A stretch of DNA of 64,000 nucleotides from Methyloversatilis discipulorum (GTDB lineage: Bacteria > Pseudomonadota > Gammaproteobacteria > Burkholderiales > Rhodocyclaceae). Position numbers and translations under genes: made by a program. How positions within the stretch are numbered: the stretch's first letter is position 1; every line of letters begins with the position of its first letter. The DNA lies in contig NZ_ARVV01000001.1 in assembly GCF_000385375.1 (NCBI RefSeq), forward strand, positions 2,790,001 to 2,854,000, written 5' to 3'. The notes under the pieces were generated by a model that was given only the letters and a program-made list of their open reading frames with translations, did not search any database and was not told the origin of the DNA. Shown here piece by piece: positions 34,306-43,095 of this stretch.

Positions 34306-35415
34306 TCAGTTCTGGTCGAGGCTGCCCATCGCGCGCGGGTAGGTGACGACGCCCCAGGGCAGCTTCTTGTCCTCGATCTTGCCGGTGACTTCGAGCTTCT
34401 CTGCATCGATGATCACCACGGCGTCCGAACGGCCGCAGGCCACGAGGATCTGCTTCTCGTCCGGCGTGAAGGTGAAGTGCCAGCAGCGCTCAGCGTTCAG
34501 CGGAACATCCTTGATCTTGGCGAAGGTTTTCGCGTCGAAAACTTCGAGCGCCTTGGCGCGCGCGGTGGCGACGAACAGGCGCTCGCCCTTGGCGTCGAAA
34601 GCCACGCCGTAAGGCGTCTGGCCGGTGGCGACCGTCTTGACCGGGTTCAGCTTGTCGTCGAGCACCAGGAAGTTGTTGCCGAACTCGAGCGTCGCGATGA
34701 AGGTCTTGCCGTCCGGCGACAGCTTGATGCCGCGCGGGCGGGCGCCGTGCTTCTCGACATCGACCTTCTTCAGCAGCTTGCCGGTCTTGATGTCGTGCAG
34801 CGTCAGCGTGTTGTCGGCCTCGTTGGTCACCACCAGGCGCTTGCCGTCGGCGGTGAATTCGATGCCTTCGGTTTCCGGGCCGCCGACGATGTTGCGGATC
34901 ACCTTGCCCTTCTTCAGGTCGATCACCGCGACCTTGGCCGGCTCCTTGTCATCGTCGTCATCGTCGTCGTGACCGTGGCCGCCTTCCTTGCCGCCTTCCT
35001 TCTTGTCGTCATCCTTCTTTTCCGCGCCCGGCTTGGGCGGAGGGCCCAGCTTAGACGTCGGCTCGAAGGACACGAAGGCCATGTTGCCGCGCACCCGCAC
35101 GAATTCCGGGTTCTTGCCTATCTTGACCCGCTTGGTCACCTTGCCGCTGGCGGTGTCGATCAGTGCGATGTCGCCGGTTTCGCGCACGGCGACCACCAGC
35201 GTCTTGCCGTCGTCGGTGACGCCCAGGCCGCGCGGCACCTTGCCGCCCACCTCGTACTCGCCGGTGACTTCCATCTTCGCCAGATCGATGATGGAAATGC
35301 CGCCGTCCTGATTGCTCACGTAGGCGGTGCCGGCAGCCTGCACCAGACCGGCGCCTGCCATCATCGAGAACAGCGCAGCCGGGATCAGGCCGCGCATCGC
35401 GGATTTGAGCTTCAT
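34306..35415 (-). CDS. Periplasmic YVTN beta-propeller protein with His/Asp-rich insert
   Basis: This 369-residue exported protein has a signal peptide (to about VQAA, residue 28) and seven-bladed-type YVTN/YncE repeats such as DGGISIIDLAK, PRGLGVTDDGKTLVVAV and PYGVAFDAKGERLFVAT. A low-complexity insert (about residues 125-155, with GGHGHDDDDDDDKE) breaks the propeller and could bind metal ions. The start has a GGAGG site, supporting ATG at 35415 over longer frames. Relatives occur near PQQ-linked alcohol oxidation genes in methylotrophs, but no such neighbour is present here, so function is unassigned. Confidence 0.83.
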   Translation of the reverse strand: MKLKSAMRGLIPAALFSMMAGAGLVQAAGTAYVSNQDGGISIIDLAKMEVTGEYEVGGKVPRGLGVTDDGKTLVVAVRETGDIALIDTASGKVTKRVKIGKNPEFVRVRGNMAFVSFEPTSKLGPPPKPGAEKKDDDKKEGGKEGGHGHDDDDDDDKEPAKVAVIDLKKGKVIRNIVGGPETEGIEFTADGKRLVVTNEADNTLTLHDIKTGKLLKKVDVEKHGARPRGIKLSPDGKTFIATLEFGNNFLVLDDKLNPVKTVATGQTPYGVAFDAKGERLFVATARAKALEVFDAKTFAKIKDVPLNAERCWHFTFTPDEKQILVACGRSDAVVIIDAEKLEVTGKIEDKKLPWGVVTYPRAMGSLDQN

Positions 35416-35643
35416 GGGGAATCCTCCGTCGTTTTCTTGTCGTGTGCCGAACCGGCAGCGTCGCGCAGTATAGAGAGCGGGATGCGCCATCAGGTTCAGG
35501 ATTTCCGTGAATTGGCCACTGTCGCGGCACGGGAAATCCTCCCTCACAAGGTGTCGCAGGCGCCCGATCCGGACAAGGGAAAACATCCCGGCCGCCTGCA
35601 ACGGTAGAATGTCGGGTTTTACGCAATTCGGCCGGTACCTATC

Positions 35644-36748
35644 ATGGAAGCAGAACGCCTCAACGCCATCGCCAATCACCTGACCGACCTGCAATCGCGG
35701 GCCGGCGAACTGCGGAGGTATCTTTGACTACGATGCCAAGGCATCGCGGCTCGAAGAAGTAGAACGCGCGCTCGAAGACCCGACGGTCTGGAACGACACC
35801 GCGCGCGCTCAGGAACTGGGCAAGGAAAAGCACGGACTGGAAGCGGTCGTGCGCACGCTGGAATCGATCGACGCCCGGCTGGCCGACACGCGTGACCTGT
35901 TCGAACTCGCCCGCGAGGAAGCGGACGAGGACACCGTGGTCGCCATCGAGGCGGACAAGGAAAAGATCGAAGCCGACGTCGCCGGCCTCGAGTTCCGCCG
36001 CATGTTCAACAACCCGCAGGACCCGAGCAACTGCTTCCTGGAAATCCAGGCCGGCGCCGGCGGCACCGAAGCGCAGGACTGGGCGTCGATGCTGCTGCGC
36101 ATGTACGTGAAGTACTGCGAACGCAAGGGTTTCGGCGTCGAGGTGCTGGAAGAGTCCGAGGGCGAAGTCGCCGGCATCAAGAGTGCGACGCTGAAGATCA
36201 GCGCCGAGTACGCCTACGGCACGCTGCGCACCGAAACCGGCATCCACCGGCTGGTGCGCAAGAGCCCCTTCGATTCCGGTGCGCGCCGCCACACCAGCTT
36301 TTCCAGCGTGTTCGTCTATCCGGAAGTCGATGATTCGATCGAGGTCGACATCAACCCGGCCGACCTGCGCGTCGACACCTTCCGCGCCTCCGGCGCCGGC
36401 GGCCAGCACATCAACAAGACCGACTCCGCCATCCGCATCACGCACGTGCCGACCGGCATCGTCGTGCAGTGCCAGAACGACCGCTCGCAGCACAAGAACC
36501 GCGCCGAAGCGATGGCCATGCTGAAGTCACGTCTGTACGAAGCCGAACTGCGCAAGCGCCAGGCGGCACAGCAGGCGCTGGAAGACACCAAGAGCGACAT
36601 CGGCTGGGGTCATCAGATCCGTTCCTATGTGCTGGACCAGAGCCGCATCAAGGACCTGCGTACCAATCACGAAGTCGGCAACACGCAGTCGGTGCTCGAC
36701 GGCGATCTCGACGGCTTCATCCAGGCCAGCCTGAAACAGGGCGTCTGA
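35644..36748 (+). CDS. prfB: Peptide chain release factor 2, with programmed +1 frameshift
   Basis: RF2 ends translation at UAA and UGA. The coding sequence starts at ATG 35644, reads 26 codons to CTT, and meets an in-frame TGA at 35725-35727; a +1 shift at CTTTGAC continues from GAC 35726 to the stop at 36748, giving 367 residues. A GGAGG-like sequence just upstream of the shift acts as the usual stimulator. The downstream part has the stop-codon recognition motif SPF ([15 protein letters not shown]) and the peptidyl-hydrolysis motif GGQ ([12 protein letters not shown]). The shift lets RF2 limit its own synthesis. It is followed by a GTG start two bases later. Confidence 0.96.
35712..35728 (+). 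promoter_or_regulatory. RF2 autoregulatory frameshift site
   Basis: The run CGGAGGTATCTTTGAC contains a Shine-Dalgarno-like AGG-rich block, then TAT CTT TGA C. Ribosomes that find little RF2 slip from CTT to TTT, reading GAC next. This arrangement matches the prfB frameshift element known across bacteria. Confidence 0.95.
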
Positions 36749-36750
36749 CG

Positions 36751-38013
36751 GTGCGTTTCCTGCTGCGCGCCGTGGTGTTCGGCGTCGCGCTGAGCATCGT
36801 CGCCCTGTTGCTTGCCCTGTGGGCGGCGCTCGACAGCGCACCGTCGATCACCGATGCGCAGGCGGTCATCTCCGCCCGCTCGGCTGAGCGCGCCGCCAAG
36901 CGGCTGGGCCAACTCGACCCGCGCCGGCTGCGCGACGGCGAGCGCCGCAGCATCGTGCTGGCGACCGACGAAGTGCAGGCCCTGCTGCAGATCGCGGCCA
37001 AGCGGCTGCCACACACGCGGGCGCAGGCGGTCAGCGTAGACGGCCAGATGAATCTGCGCACCGCCACCGCCCTGCCCGGCTCGCTCTGGCTCAACATCGA
37101 CGCGCCGGTCGTCATCGCTGACGGCGAGCCGCGGCTGGACGGACTGCAGATCGGCAGCCTGTCGCTGCCGGCCCCGATCGCGCGCAAGGCCTTCGCAGCC
37201 GCCCTGCCCTGGCTGCTGCGCCAGTTTGGCTATGGCGGCGATCCGGCACTGCTGTCCGAGGTCGTGCACGGTGCACGGATCTCGCGCGATGGCCTGCGCA
37301 TCGACTACGCGCTGAGCAGGCAGGTGGCCGCCGAGGGCATGCGCGCGCTGCTGCCGGCCGGCGAAGCGGAACGGCTGGCCGCCTATCACGCCGAGTTGCG
37401 CACGGCCGTACTCGCGCTGCGCGAGGGCGGCGCAGCGCGCGAGGCCGACAGCCTGCCGCCGGTGCTGCAGCGACTGTTCGCGCTGGCACAGACGCGCGGC
37501 GGTGACACGGTCGCCGAACAACGCTCGGCCCTGCTCGCTCTGGCGCTGCACGTGAATGGCCGCTCGCCGGCCATGCTGGTGCCCGCCGCCGCCGACTGGC
37601 CGCCGGTTCCGCGTCAGGTGCTGACGCTGCATGGCCGAGAGGACCTGACGCAGCACTTCGTCGGCTCCGCACTGATCGCCGCCCACGCCGGCGCGCAGTG
37701 GGCGAACGCCATCGGCCTGTCGAAGGAGGTGCGCGACGCGCGCAGCGGCAGCGGCTTCTCCTTCACCGATCTGCTGGCCGACCGCGCCGGTACCCGGCTG
37801 GGCGAGCGCATCGCCGCCGGCGACGACGCAGTGAGCCGCGTACTTGGTGGCGATCCGGCGACCGAAGACCTGCTGCCGTCGATCGCCGGCCTCGCCGAAT
37901 TCATGCCGGAAGCGGTGTTCCTGCGCCGCTTCGGCGGTGTCGGCGCGCCCGCCTACAACGCGGTGCTGGCCGACATCGACGCGCGCATCGCCGCACTGGA
38001 GCTGTACAAGTGA
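36751..38013 (+). CDS. Membrane-anchored protein of unknown function preceding the SMC-like genes
   Basis: This 420-residue protein has one N-terminal hydrophobic segment (about 4-26: LLRAVVFGVALSIVALLLALWAAL) and a long, mostly helical, probably periplasmic body with no enzyme motif I can name. The last part (about 325-400) contains ARSGSGFSFTDLLADRAGTR, a sequence type I recognise only from uncharacterised proteins. GTG at 36751 follows prfB by two bases, and its own TGA overlaps the next GTG as GTGA. It is therefore translationally coupled to the MksB-like kleisin gene, which suggests a linked function such as membrane placement of the complex; that is inference. Confidence 0.75.
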   Translation: MRFLLRAVVFGVALSIVALLLALWAALDSAPSITDAQAVISARSAERAAKRLGQLDPRRLRDGERRSIVLATDEVQALLQIAAKRLPHTRAQAVSVDGQMNLRTATALPGSLWLNIDAPVVIADGEPRLDGLQIGSLSLPAPIARKAFAAALPWLLRQFGYGGDPALLSEVVHGARISRDGLRIDYALSRQVAAEGMRALLPAGEAERLAAYHAELRTAVLALREGGAAREADSLPPVLQRLFALAQTRGGDTVAEQRSALLALALHVNGRSPAMLVPAAADWPPVPRQVLTLHGREDLTQHFVGSALIAAHAGAQWANAIGLSKEVRDARSGSGFSFTDLLADRAGTRLGERIAAGDDAVSRVLGGDPATEDLLPSIAGLAEFMPEAVFLRRFGGVGAPAYNAVLADIDARIAALELYK

Positions 38014-39296
38014 GCATCGACAACGCCGCCGCTCTCACCGATTTCCTCGCTCCAGGCGTCGATGCCGACGAGGTGCCCGAACTCGACCGCCTGCTGCGCG
38101 CGCGCCCGATGCTGGCCGCCTTCACCACGCTGTTCCACGGCTCCGAAGCCGAAGTGCTGATGCGCGTGATGGTGCTCGGCGAAATCGGCCGCACCGCCGA
38201 CATGCCGCGCTGGTCGCCGGACGCGCTGCGCGCGCGCTTCGCCTTCATCGACCCGGTCAAGCTGGAAACGGTGCTGCGCCGGCTGCGCGACCACGCGCTG
38301 CTGCTGATCGCCGACGGTCAGTACCTGCTGTCCGACATCGGCCGCAACGCCTGTGCCGCGCTCACCATGCTGCTCGAACTGTCGGGCGACGAGGACGTCG
38401 AGCTGGGCTTCCTGACTGCCCAGCTGGCGGGTCTGCAGGCGGTCGATGGCGATACTGGCGAAGCGCTGCAGCAGCTGCTGGGCAAGTTGAACGACCTCAC
38501 GCTGCACTTCGAGGACGCCATCGCCTCCGGTTCCGAATTCCGCATCCTGTCGGCGCGCCGCAGGCTGGCCGCCAACGCGCGCTGGCTGGACCGCGGCACG
38601 CTGCTGCTGCGCGAACTGCTGGCCGACGAAGACATTCCGTTCGAGCGCGCCAGTCTGGCGCAGCGCATCGGTCTGGCGCAGTCGCGGCTGGCGCGCGTCG
38701 ATGCGTCCTTCCAGCGCGCGCTGAACAAGATCGAGTCGCAGCGCGTGACGCTGGGCGGCTCCGGCATATCGTCGTCCGACGTGGCCAGCTGGCTGCGCGG
38801 GCTGGACGCCGCTGCACTGGCCGGTCTGTGCGCCGACGCGCTGACGCCCTGCCCCGACCTCACGCTGCTGGCCGGCGGCCACGAACTGCTGGACCGCGCG
38901 GAGCCGGCCGCCGCCAACGAACCGGTGCCCGAAGCCGGCGCGTCCGCGCTGCCGGCGCCGGACGAAGCGCCGGTCGCACCGGCGCCGCAGATGGAAGACC
39001 TGCGCCTGCTCGAACTGTTCGGCCAGCGCATCGAACGGCTGAGCGCGCCGTCTTCGCTGGCCGACGTGATACCCGGCGGCAGCTTCGCCCAGGCCTCCTA
39101 CCGCATGTCGCTGCTGGCGCTGCTGCGCGACAGCGACGCCGACGGCATGCGCGAAGCCGGCGAAGGCCCTATCGCCGACTTCCTGCGCATGCCGGTGGAC
39201 GTGCGCTTCAGCGAGGACATCCAGCCAGTCGACGACGACAACGTCGCCGCCATCACGGTCGGCGAAGTCACGCCGCGGATGGCGAACCAACCCTGA
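38010..39296 (+). CDS. mksB: MksB/JetA-like kleisin subunit of an SMC-like complex
   Basis: This 428-residue protein is the first of three genes arranged as MksB-MksE-MksF or JetA-JetB-JetC. It is helical, with winged-helix-like ends (the region about 40-115, RPMLAAFTTLFHGSEAE...) and a coiled middle; the C-terminal segment (PGGSFAQASYRMSLLALL) carries the conserved SMC-binding end seen in this family. Kleisin-type subunits bridge the two SMC heads. The GTG at 38010 overlaps the upstream membrane-protein stop. Assignment rests mainly on the gene order and the SMC-like third gene; sequence identity within this family is low. Confidence 0.75.
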   Translation: MSIDNAAALTDFLAPGVDADEVPELDRLLRARPMLAAFTTLFHGSEAEVLMRVMVLGEIGRTADMPRWSPDALRARFAFIDPVKLETVLRRLRDHALLLIADGQYLLSDIGRNACAALTMLLELSGDEDVELGFLTAQLAGLQAVDGDTGEALQQLLGKLNDLTLHFEDAIASGSEFRILSARRRLAANARWLDRGTLLLRELLADEDIPFERASLAQRIGLAQSRLARVDASFQRALNKIESQRVTLGGSGISSSDVASWLRGLDAAALAGLCADALTPCPDLTLLAGGHELLDRAEPAAANEPVPEAGASALPAPDEAPVAPAPQMEDLRLLELFGQRIERLSAPSSLADVIPGGSFAQASYRMSLLALLRDSDADGMREAGEGPIADFLRMPVDVRFSEDIQPVDDDNVAAITVGEVTPRMANQP

Positions 39297-39312
39297 CCCG
39301 ACGCGAGTGACG

Positions 39313-40011
39313 ATGGAAACAGAACTGCGCACCCTCACCGCCCGCCTGCTGGCGCACCGCTCGATCCCGCGCTCCGACGTGCTGGCGCGACGCGCGCTGG
39401 TCGACGACAGCTTCCGCCACGCGCTGGACAACCGGCTGGCCACGGTCGGCCTGCAGCTGCTCGACAACCCCTATGCCGCGCACATCGCGGTCGGACTGTC
39501 CGAGGACATGCGCGAGCCGGTATTCGGTCAGGGCCGCGAGTACGCGGCGTCCAACGTCGGGCTGACGCGCGACGAACTGGCCTGGCTGATGGTGATCTGG
39601 GCGCTCATCGTGCTGCCCAAGCGCGAGCGTCAGGTGAACCGCCGCAGCCTGCAGGACGACGGGCAGGACGACATGTTCGGCGCCGAAACGCCGGTCGAGC
39701 ACGGCGAGACCGTATCGGGCGCGCTGTCCGAAGCGTCGCTGGCGGCCGACTTCGGCAACCGCCTCGGCGGCAAGACCAAGCTCAATTTCGCGCTCGGCAA
39801 GCTGGCCCGCCTCGGTTTCATCGAGCGGCGCGGCGGCCAGGTGCTCGAAGGCCCGCTGCTCGACGTGCTGCTCGACTACCGCATCCTGGCCGACCGCGTC
39901 ATCCACGGCACGCTGGCCGACGTGCTGGCCGAGGCCGGTCATCGCCTTCCGGCGGCCAACGCCTTCGAACTGGCGCAGGACGCGCAGGCCGACGAGGACG
40001 GCGAAGAATGA
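39313..40011 (+). CDS. mksE: MksE/JetB-like KITE subunit
   Basis: This 232-residue protein is the middle gene of the three-gene unit. It has the short winged-helix architecture of KITE-type subunits that dimerise and bind the kleisin. A disordered acidic stretch (about 115-135, DDGQDDMFGAET) separates the two winged-helix halves. The ATG at 39313 or the GTG at 39307 are both possible starts; the ATG is taken here. It begins 16 bases after mksB and ends 53 bases before the SMC-like gene. Confidence 0.75.
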   Translation: METELRTLTARLLAHRSIPRSDVLARRALVDDSFRHALDNRLATVGLQLLDNPYAAHIAVGLSEDMREPVFGQGREYAASNVGLTRDELAWLMVIWALIVLPKRERQVNRRSLQDDGQDDMFGAETPVEHGETVSGALSEASLAADFGNRLGGKTKLNFALGKLARLGFIERRGGQVLEGPLLDVLLDYRILADRVIHGTLADVLAEAGHRLPAANAFELAQDAQADEDGEE

Positions 40012-40064
40012 TGACGCCGACCACGTTCCGACGACACCTTCACTCGCGCTGACGATCCACGACC

Positions 40065-42854
40065 ATGTTCCACATCAAGCAACTCGAACTGGTGCACTGG
40101 GATTTCTGGCGCCGCTTCACGCTGCCGCTCGACGCCCAGATCATCACCATCGTCGGCCCCAACGGCTCCGGCAAGACCACGCTGCTCGACGCACTGCGCA
40201 CGCTGTTCGCGCTGCGCTGCTCCGGCAAGCGAGACTTCCGCCGCTACGTCCGCCGCGCCGACCGCGACTTCGCCTGGATACGCGCCGTGGTCGCCAATGT
40301 GCCGGGCGGCACCGGCAAGCGGCCCTTCTTCCCCTGCATCCACGACGAGGTGACGCTGGCCTGCCGCATCAAGCGCGCCGGCGGCGACTGGACGCGCGAC
40401 TACGCCATCGTCGACGGCAATGTGGCGATCGAACAGCTGGAAGCCGGCAGCGACTGGGCCGGCCTGCGCGACTACCAGAACCGCCTCGCCTGGGGTGGCC
40501 TGACGCCGGCCATTGCCAAGGTGCTGTCGCTCGAACAGGGCGACACCGACAAGCTGTGCGAGTACTCGCCACGTGCCCTGCTCGACCTGGTGTTCGACGT
40601 GTTCGGCGACAAGGAGGTGCTGGACAACTACCAGGCCGCGCGCGAAGAACAGAAGAGCGCCGAGCGTGAACTGGAGAGCATCGGCCTCGATCTCGACCGC
40701 CTGCGCACCCAGGCCGAAGCCAAGCGCATGGAAGCCGACAACTACCTCGAATGGAAACAGCATTCGGACGAGGCGCACGCGCTGGAGGCGGAAATCGTGC
40801 CGCGGTTGGAAGTGGCCGAACTGAGTCGCGACATCGAGGGCGAACGCAGCGGGCTGACGCGGCTGCGCGAAGATCTGCGTCGCCTGAAGGTCGAGCACGA
40901 CGCGGTGTCGGCGCGGCTGGAATCGGTAAAGGGCGAGCGCGACACCGCAAAGTCGGCGCTGGATGCCGCACGCGCCGCCGAGAAGGCCACCGAGACCGAA
41001 CAGCTGGCCGCGCACGACGCGCTGCGCGACATCGAGCGCCTGCTCGACGAGGAGCGCAAGCTGCGCGAACGCGTCGCCAGCGAACACGGCGCCGATGCAC
41101 TGGCGCTGGAAGCCGAACACGCCGAGGCGGAATCGACCGCTGCCCGGCTGGCCGCCGACGAGCGCGCACTGGTGCTGCGCTTCGAGGAAAAGACCGAGGC
41201 GCTGCGCGCCGCGCGCGAACGCCGCGGCGCACCGAGCGACCGCGAAGTCAGCGAATTCCGCGCCGGGCTGGACGAAGCCGGCATCGCGCACAGCGCGCTG
41301 TCCGACGTGGTCGAGGTGACCGACACCGCCTGGCAGGCCGCGCTCGAAGCGGTGCTGCGGCCCTACCGCCATCTCATCCTGCTGGAGCGCGAGGACGACC
41401 GCCATGCAGCGTGGGCGCTGGGCGAACGCGCGCGCTTCCGCCACTTCATCGTCGCCGAACGCGAAAGCGCAGCCGCGCCGCGTGCCGGTTCGCTGGCCGA
41501 AGTCGTGCGCTTCGCCGCGCCGGTACCGCGCTGGCTGTGCGACCTGCTGAACCGCATGCAGCGCGTCGACGACGCCGAGGCGGCGCGCACTCTGCCGCGC
41601 GACGCCGAATGGATCACCCGCGACGGCTATCACAAGGAACGCCGCGGCGCCCGCCACCTTGGCCGGCCCGCCGAATTCCACTTCGGCGAACTGGCGCGCC
41701 AGGCGCGCATCGCCCAGCTCGGCGCCGACATCGCCGCGCTCGACAACCAGCGGCGCGAACTCAGTCCGCAGCTCGACGCCGCGCGCGAACGGCTGAAGGC
41801 ACTGCGCGCCCGCCTGCTCGGTCTACAGTCGGCCACGCTGCTGGCCGAACGCAGCGCCGAATTTGCCGCCGCTGCGCAGGCACAGCCGGCCGCGCGCGAA
41901 CGCAGCGCAGCCGCCGAAGCAGCGCGCGATGCCGCCCGCCGCGAGGTCGAACGGCTGAACGAGAACCTGCGCGGCATCGAGGTCGAATCCGACCGCCGCC
42001 GCCGCGAGATCGACGACACCGGTCGCCGCCTGCGCGAACTGACGCAGGAGTCGGCACCGCGTCGCAACGAGCAGGCGCGCCGCCTGCTGCAGCTGCGCGC
42101 GCGCCGCCGCGGCATGCCGGCACACTGGCTGGATCCGCAGGAACTGGCGCAGCTGGCCGAACGTTACGGAGACGCCCGCGCGGCACGGCGCGAACTGGGC
42201 CGCCTGCGCGAGCTGCTGGCGCGCGGCGACTGGATCACCGACCCGTCGGCACTTACCTTGCGCGAGCGCCTGCGCGACGATCTGGCAAAGCGCGAACAGG
42301 ACTACGCCGCCCGCCAGGGCTACTGCGCCACCGCGCGCCGCCTGACCGACGACGCGCGCTCGGCCTACATCGCCAAGCTGCGCGCCACCGTGCGCCAGTA
42401 TGCGAAGAACCTGCGCGCGCTCGGCGACCTGGCCGGCGTCGGCGTCGACTGCCCGACGCCGCATCTCGACAACGACGACCTGTCGCTGGCCCAGGCCGGA
42501 CTGGACGTGAGCTTCGACTTCGACCGCAAGGGCGCGGTCGGTCTCAACGACGGCGAAGCCTCGGGCGGCCAGCAGGTGATGAAGTCGCTGATCCTGCTGA
42601 TCGCGCTGCTGATGGACGACACCCGACCGGGTGGCTTCGTGTTCATCGACGAACCCTTCGCCCACCTCGACGTCGCCAACATCGACCGCGTCGGCCGTTT
42701 CCTCGGTGCGACGCGGGCGCAGTACCTGATCACCACCCCGGTCACCCACAACGCCAACGTATTCGCGCCGGCCCAGCTCACGCTGGTCACCAGCAAGAAA
42801 GCGCCGGGCGAAGGCTGGGCACCGCCGATCGGCGTGCTGAAGCGGGCGAAATAG
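40065..42854 (+). CDS. mksF: MksF/JetC-like SMC-family ATPase
   Basis: This 929-residue protein has ABC-type heads at both ends of a long coiled coil. The Walker A motif GPNGSGKTT is at residues 31-39; the signature SGGQQ is at 833-837; the Walker B FVFIDE is at 858-863; a coiled-coil arm rich in Ala, Glu and Arg (about 185-480 and 560-740) flanks a hinge-like region (about 390-545). The size matches MksF and JetC rather than chromosomal SMC (about 1,150). Such complexes organise chromosomes or, with a fourth nuclease subunit (MksG/JetD), cleave plasmids. No nuclease gene follows here; the next gene is convergent rarA. Confidence 0.85.
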   Translation: MFHIKQLELVHWDFWRRFTLPLDAQIITIVGPNGSGKTTLLDALRTLFALRCSGKRDFRRYVRRADRDFAWIRAVVANVPGGTGKRPFFPCIHDEVTLACRIKRAGGDWTRDYAIVDGNVAIEQLEAGSDWAGLRDYQNRLAWGGLTPAIAKVLSLEQGDTDKLCEYSPRALLDLVFDVFGDKEVLDNYQAAREEQKSAERELESIGLDLDRLRTQAEAKRMEADNYLEWKQHSDEAHALEAEIVPRLEVAELSRDIEGERSGLTRLREDLRRLKVEHDAVSARLESVKGERDTAKSALDAARAAEKATETEQLAAHDALRDIERLLDEERKLRERVASEHGADALALEAEHAEAESTAARLAADERALVLRFEEKTEALRAARERRGAPSDREVSEFRAGLDEAGIAHSALSDVVEVTDTAWQAALEAVLRPYRHLILLEREDDRHAAWALGERARFRHFIVAERESAAAPRAGSLAEVVRFAAPVPRWLCDLLNRMQRVDDAEAARTLPRDAEWITRDGYHKERRGARHLGRPAEFHFGELARQARIAQLGADIAALDNQRRELSPQLDAARERLKALRARLLGLQSATLLAERSAEFAAAAQAQPAARERSAAAEAARDAARREVERLNENLRGIEVESDRRRREIDDTGRRLRELTQESAPRRNEQARRLLQLRARRRGMPAHWLDPQELAQLAERYGDARAARRELGRLRELLARGDWITDPSALTLRERLRDDLAKREQDYAARQGYCATARRLTDDARSAYIAKLRATVRQYAKNLRALGDLAGVGVDCPTPHLDNDDLSLAQAGLDVSFDFDRKGAVGLNDGEASGGQQVMKSLILLIALLMDDTRPGGFVFIDEPFAHLDVANIDRVGRFLGATRAQYLITTPVTHNANVFAPAQLTLVTSKKAPGEGWAPPIGVLKRAK

Positions 42855-42866
42855 CGCGCAACCGCC

Positions 42867-43084
42867 GCTGTCGGGGTCAGAAGACCCCTCCCACAGAAGC
42901 CCGGCTTCGGCATTGGATCGGGCGCTATCCCTGTGGGAGCGGCCTTGGCCGCGACGGGGCTGCTGCGGTCCGCCGTCTTCGATACAGGCTGCTGTCGGGG
43001 TCAGAAGACCCCTCCCACAGAAACCCGGCTTCGGCATTCGATCGGGCGCTATCCCTGTGGGAGCGGCCTTGGCCGCGACGGGGC
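42867..43084. repeat. Two 94-base direct copies of a REP-like composite repeat
   Basis: Copy 1 is 42867-42960 and copy 2 is 42991-43084; they differ at only a few positions. Each holds a palindrome GGGGTC-AGAA-GACCCC at its start and the core GTGGGAGCGGCCTTGGCCGC at its end, with CGGCTTCGGCATT and CGATCGGGC-type sequence between. Reverse-complement pieces of the same unit occur at 31341-31522. This fits a dispersed REP/BIME family. It separates the SMC-like genes from convergent rarA and may also help end transcription. Confidence 0.85.
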
Positions 43085-43095
43085 AGGCGTCTCGA

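Noticed and set aside
34910..34980. Short GTC/ATC tandem run as a possible microsatellite or regulatory repeat
   Set aside because: It encodes the Asp/His-rich insert of the beta-propeller in frame, so it is reported as a protein feature instead.
42867..43084. CRISPR-like appearance of the two direct repeats
   Set aside because: Only two 94-base copies, with palindromic REP-type cores, one 30-base spacer and no cas genes.
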